DNA of 9,429 nucleotides from Clostridiaceae bacterium (GTDB taxonomy: Bacteria; Bacillota; Clostridia; Saccharofermentanales; DTU023): positions 1 to 9,429 of the forward strand of contig JAAYEX010000096.1 of the NCBI GenBank assembly GCA_012728535.1, in the 5' to 3' direction. Below the pieces are notes generated by a model that searched no databases, had not been told where the DNA came from, and was given only the letters and a program-made list of their open reading frames with translations. Positions 7,158 through 9,429 of the stretch are shown piece by piece (position 1 is the first letter of the stretch; each line of letters begins with the position of its first letter). A program made the translations under genes and the position numbers.

Positions 7158-8054
7158 ATGAAGTCAAAGCTGCAAGAAGCCTTTACGAGTAAAAACATAA
7201 AATTATATTCCCGTAATTTGCTTTACGATATTGTCGGCTCAATATTTTTCGGCATTGGTATTTATAATTTTGTTTCTTCTGCCGATTTTGCTCCCGGAGG
7301 AGTTACAGGTTTAGCAATTATTCTGAATCACTATACTGACCTGCCCATCGGTCTGGGTACTTTTTTGATCAACATCCCGATCATTGCGGTTTCCTTCAGA
7401 ACCTTGGGTAAAAACTTTCTGGGCCGTACCTTCATGACAGTCCTGGTCAACACACTTATCATTGACCTTGTCTGCCCCCTGCTGCCGGTCTATAACGGTG
7501 AACGCCTGCTGGCGGCAATATTTTCCGGTGCCCTGGTAGGCGTCGGACTTGCAATTATCTATCACAATGGCAGCAGCACAGGCGGTTCCGACCTGATCAT
7601 CATGTCTATTCGACGCAAAAGACCTCATATGTCGCTGGGCCAGCTGACCTTGACGATTGATGGAATGATTATTGTCTTTGGCGGCCTGGCCTACGGAGAT
7701 ATAGATTCCATTCTTTATGGCTTTACTTACAGTGCGGTAATGACCCTGGTTATGGACAAGCTCATGTACGGCTTTGTGTCAGGGAAAATTGCGATTATTG
7801 TAACTGCTCCTGAGCATACAGCTGCCATGAATCATACAATAGCCAATAATCTGACGCGCGGCGCAACAGTGCTGAAAGCTCAGGGGGGCTATACTGCAGC
7901 TGAAAAGGATGTTATTTTCTGTGCCTGCAGCCGTTCACAGCTGCCTCGCCTGCATTCACTGGTCAGAGAGATCGATGATGACGTGATGGTTATTGTCACC
8001 TCATATGATGAGGCGTACGGCAGGGGCTTCCTGCCGATAGACTCATCGCGCTAA
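7158..8054 (+). CDS. YitT-family membrane protein (DUF161 plus DUF2179)
   Basis: The 298-residue protein has the two-part build of the YitT/YpjC/YqfU family. The hydrophobic DUF161 region (about 20-215) has conserved loops APGGVTGLA (45-53) and GSSTGGSDLI (138-147), and probably five or six membrane helices. The C-terminal soluble DUF2179 domain (about 210-290) includes TRGATVLKAQGGYTAAEKDV and SRSQLPRLHSLVREID. The family lies in the cytoplasmic membrane and its transport or signalling role is not established, so I give none. AGAGG at 7148-7152 serves as ribosome binding site for the ATG. It follows the LCP gene by 75 nt with no clear terminator, so co-transcription is possible. Its TAA stop overlaps the stop of the opposing dehydrogenase gene. 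Confidence 0.92.
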   Translation: MKSKLQEAFTSKNIKLYSRNLLYDIVGSIFFGIGIYNFVSSADFAPGGVTGLAIILNHYTDLPIGLGTFLINIPIIAVSFRTLGKNFLGRTFMTVLVNTLIIDLVCPLLPVYNGERLLAAIFSGALVGVGLAIIYHNGSSTGGSDLIIMSIRRKRPHMSLGQLTLTIDGMIIVFGGLAYGDIDSILYGFTYSAVMTLVMDKLMYGFVSGKIAIIVTAPEHTAAMNHTIANNLTRGATVLKAQGGYTAAEKDVIFCACSRSQLPRLHSLVREIDDDVMVIVTSYDEAYGRGFLPIDSSR

Positions 8055-9010
8055 TTAACCTTGTTTAAGTCTTTTCCGTTGAGAAAAGCCTTCAGATTAT
8101 CTGCTGCCATCTGCATCAGGCGGGTTCTGGTTTCTTTGGCTGCCCAGCTTATGTGAGGTGTGATAAAAATGTTTTTCGCCTTTAAGAGCGGATTGTCCGG
8201 AGAGATAGGTTCAGAGGAGACAACGTCTACACCGGCAGCGTAAACTTTTCCGCTGTTAAGAGCTTCAGCCAGATCATTTTCCTGAATCAGACCACCCCGG
8301 GCGTTATTGATAATGATCACGCCATCGCGCATTTGGGAAATGCTTTCACGATTTATAAAATGTGCGTTTTCTGCAGTCAGCGGGCAATGCAAAAAAATCA
8401 CATCAGCATTTGCGTACAATGTCGGTAAGTCTACAAAGCGCAAGCTGTCACTTTCAAGCGCAGGATCGGGATCAACAGTGTGAGCGTATACCTTCATACC
8501 CAAAGCCTGAACTACACGGGCTGTTTGTCCGCCGATCGCGCCCAGACCGATGATGCCACAGTTTTTTCCGTTCAATTCAATTAAGGGAGAGAGTGTAAAG
8601 GCGAAGTCTTCCTGTGTCTGCCAGGCACCGTTTAAAACGGCCCGGCTATGGAGGCCTACCTGCGAAGCTATTTCCAGCAGAAGGGCAATAGCATATTGCG
8701 AGACAGCTTCCGGCCCGTAAGAAGGCACGTTAGTCACGACAACATTATTCGACTTTGCTGCCGGCAGATCAACAATGTTAAGCCCTGTCGCCAGAATGCC
8801 TATGTATTCCAGCTTTTTCGCCTGCTCCAGATCACTGCTGCTAATAACAGTTTTGTTAGTTAATACAATTTCAGCATCCCCCATGCGCTCAGCGACCAAC
8901 TGTGGATCAGTACGGTCGTGCACGATGAGCTCGCCCAGTTCAGAAAATGCATCCCAGGAGATGTCCCCCGGATTCAAAGTATAGCCGTCGAGTACTACAA
9001 TTTTTCTCAT
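8051..9010 (-). CDS. D-2-hydroxyacid dehydrogenase (glycerate dehydrogenase/HprA-like)
   Basis: This cytoplasmic enzyme is predicted to interconvert a 2-keto acid and a D-2-hydroxy acid with NAD(P)H; the N-terminus MRKIVVLDGYTLNPGDISW resembles proteins called glycerate (hydroxypyruvate) dehydrogenase. The 319 residues are standard for the family. The Rossmann motif GLGAIG is at 155-160, and the catalytic set is present: R238 in NARGG, E267 in SSEP and H286 in TPHISWAA. I place the start at 9010 and not at the upstream in-frame start (9154): the extra 48 residues do not resemble the family, and AAGGAG at 9017-9022 lies 6 nt before the chosen ATG. The true substrate (glycerate, lactate or another keto acid) cannot be decided from sequence. 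The gene runs divergently from the gene at 9121 and converges on the YitT gene. Confidence 0.92.
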   Translation of the reverse strand: MRKIVVLDGYTLNPGDISWDAFSELGELIVHDRTDPQLVAERMGDAEIVLTNKTVISSSDLEQAKKLEYIGILATGLNIVDLPAAKSNNVVVTNVPSYGPEAVSQYAIALLLEIASQVGLHSRAVLNGAWQTQEDFAFTLSPLIELNGKNCGIIGLGAIGGQTARVVQALGMKVYAHTVDPDPALESDSLRFVDLPTLYANADVIFLHCPLTAENAHFINRESISQMRDGVIIINNARGGLIQENDLAEALNSGKVYAAGVDVVSSEPISPDNPLLKAKNIFITPHISWAAKETRTRLMQMAADNLKAFLNGKDLNKVN

Positions 9011-9016
9011 TTGTTT

Positions 9017-9022
9017 CTCCTT
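9017..9022 (-). promoter_or_regulatory. Ribosome binding site fixing the dehydrogenase start
   Basis: AAGGAG on the minus strand lies 6 nt before the ATG at 9010. Its position supports this start over the in-frame start at 9154, for which translation would also have to cross the inverted repeat and both candidate promoters. Confidence 0.8.
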
Positions 9023-9027
9023 GAGTA

Positions 9028-9049
9028 GTGCTAGGAAACATACTAGCAC
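9028..9049. repeat. Perfect inverted repeat, possible operator
   Basis: Arms GTGCTAG (9028-9034) and CTAGCAC (9043-9049) are exact reverse complements around an 8-nt spacer. The repeat lies 17 nt upstream of the dehydrogenase start codon, covers the candidate extended -10 of that gene and ends just before its ribosome binding site. It is not followed by a T-run in either direction, so a terminator is unlikely; a repressor binding site, or a hairpin in the leader, fits better. The regulator is not identified. Confidence 0.6.
9040..9048 (-). promoter_or_regulatory. Candidate extended -10 promoter of the dehydrogenase gene
   Basis: On the minus strand TGC-TAGTAT has the TGn extension and a hexamer matching TATAAT at four of six bases. 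I see no good -35 at 16-18 nt. Transcription would start near 9033, leaving a leader of about 22 nt that includes the ribosome binding site. It lies almost wholly inside the inverted repeat. Confidence 0.35.
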
Positions 9050-9079
9050 ATCGGCAGATATGAGCCCGGTAAGCTGATA

Positions 9080-9088
9080 TGGTAAAAT
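9080..9088 (+). promoter_or_regulatory. Candidate extended -10 promoter of the gene at 9121
   Basis: TGG-TAAAAT has the TGn extension and a hexamer matching TATAAT at five of six bases, with no convincing -35. Transcription would start near 9095, giving a leader of about 26 nt. The leader contains GAGGGA at 9101-9106. Confidence 0.4.
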
Positions 9089-9120
9089 AAGCAGATAACT
9101 GAGGGAAACACTACAAACAT

Positions 9121-9429
9121 ATGAACTCTGATCAAGATAAATTTGACCCTTCATTTCAATCCGGACAGGAAAATCCCCCCGGCAATATTATGCGCAGCCC
9201 GATTTCCAGGACCGGCACAGGCAATAGTCCGGGCCCTGATAAGGAGGGCCTTGATTCACGCACGCGTGTAGCAAGAAGATCAGACCCCGAGCGGGTGCCG
9301 GCAGCCAACAGACGTCCGGCACCCAAGCAGCATAAATACACAGATGGTCCTGCAAAGGGAGAACAGAGCCGGAGTTATAAGAAGGCCAAAAAGGAATGGC
9401 GGAAACGTATCAGCGGCTATCCGACAAAG
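9121..9429 (+). CDS. Unidentified protein, N-terminal part (cut by window edge)
   Basis: An open frame of 103 codons starts at ATG 9121 and runs off the right edge with no stop; the frame is closed upstream by TGA at 9100. I do not recognise the protein. The visible part is rich in Arg, Lys, Pro, Ser and Gly, has no hydrophobic stretch or signal peptide, and grows strongly basic towards its end (SYKKAKKEWRKR at 85-96), so it is probably disordered. That pattern is often seen in cytoplasmic tails before a membrane helix, as in the LCP protein of this window, but nothing visible proves it. The only ribosome-binding-like sequence, GAGGGA at 9101-9106, is 14 nt from the ATG, which is long. The divergent layout, a candidate extended -10 at 9080-9088 and the lack of any better frame support a real gene. 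Confidence 0.6.
   Translation, partial: MNSDQDKFDPSFQSGQENPPGNIMRSPISRTGTGNSPGPDKEGLDSRTRVARRSDPERVPAANRRPAPKQHKYTDGPAKGEQSRSYKKAKKEWRKRISGYPTK

Noticed and set aside
9011..9154. In-frame 48-residue N-terminal extension of the dehydrogenase.
   Set aside because: It does not resemble the family, spans the divergent control region, and a good ribosome binding site lies just before the internal ATG at 9010.
9156..9341. Minus-strand open frame of 61 codons at the right edge.
   Set aside because: It lies opposite the open frame from 9121, has no family resemblance and no supporting ribosome binding site.

Overview
The window looks like ordinary chromosomal DNA from a Gram-positive anaerobe, most likely a member of the Clostridia (Bacillota). 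This is inferred from the mix of gene families: a cobalamin-dependent class II ribonucleotide reductase, a bacterial acyl-ACP thioesterase, an LCP-family envelope protein, a YitT-family membrane protein and a YegS/DgkB-type lipid kinase. Strong AAGGAGG-type ribosome binding sites also fit. I cannot name a genus from sequence alone. I see no transposase, integrase, phage gene, CRISPR array, tRNA or rRNA.

Layout. (1) Positions 1-3542, plus strand: the C-terminal three quarters or so of nrdJ (class II ribonucleotide reductase, cut by the left edge), then a cobalamin adenosyltransferase (cobO/btuR type) 31 nt later, then an acyl-ACP thioesterase 8 nt later. The spacing suggests one transcript. 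(2) Positions 3652-4686, plus strand: a diacylglycerol-kinase-family lipid kinase behind a 109-nt gap. (3) Positions 5722 down to 4683, minus strand: dtd (D-aminoacyl-tRNA deacylase) followed by an HdeD/DUF308-like membrane protein, a tight two-gene operon that meets the lipid kinase tail to tail. (4) Positions 5723-6002: a 280-nt divergent control region with candidate promoters in both directions. (5) Positions 6003-8054, plus strand: a LytR-CpsA-Psr (LCP) protein, then a YitT-family membrane protein. (6) Positions 9010 down to 8051, minus strand: a D-2-hydroxyacid dehydrogenase, again meeting its neighbour tail to tail. (7) Positions 9011-9120: a compact divergent control region with a perfect 7-bp-arm inverted repeat over a candidate extended -10. 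(8) From position 9121 to the right edge, plus strand: the start of an unidentified gene encoding a basic, disorder-prone N-terminus.

How the genes fit together. The clearest functional link is nrdJ with the adenosyltransferase: the second enzyme makes the adenosylcobalamin cofactor that the first needs to reduce ribonucleotides. The thioesterase, lipid kinase, LCP protein and YitT protein all concern the membrane or envelope, but nothing shows that they form one pathway.

The points most worth a second look are residue changes at conserved active-site motifs in the lipid kinase (DGE read as DGL) and the LCP protein (RD read as RA), two convergent gene pairs that each overlap by exactly 4 bp at their stop codons, and the inverted repeat at 9028-9049. 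I did not find a clearly undescribed multi-gene system here.
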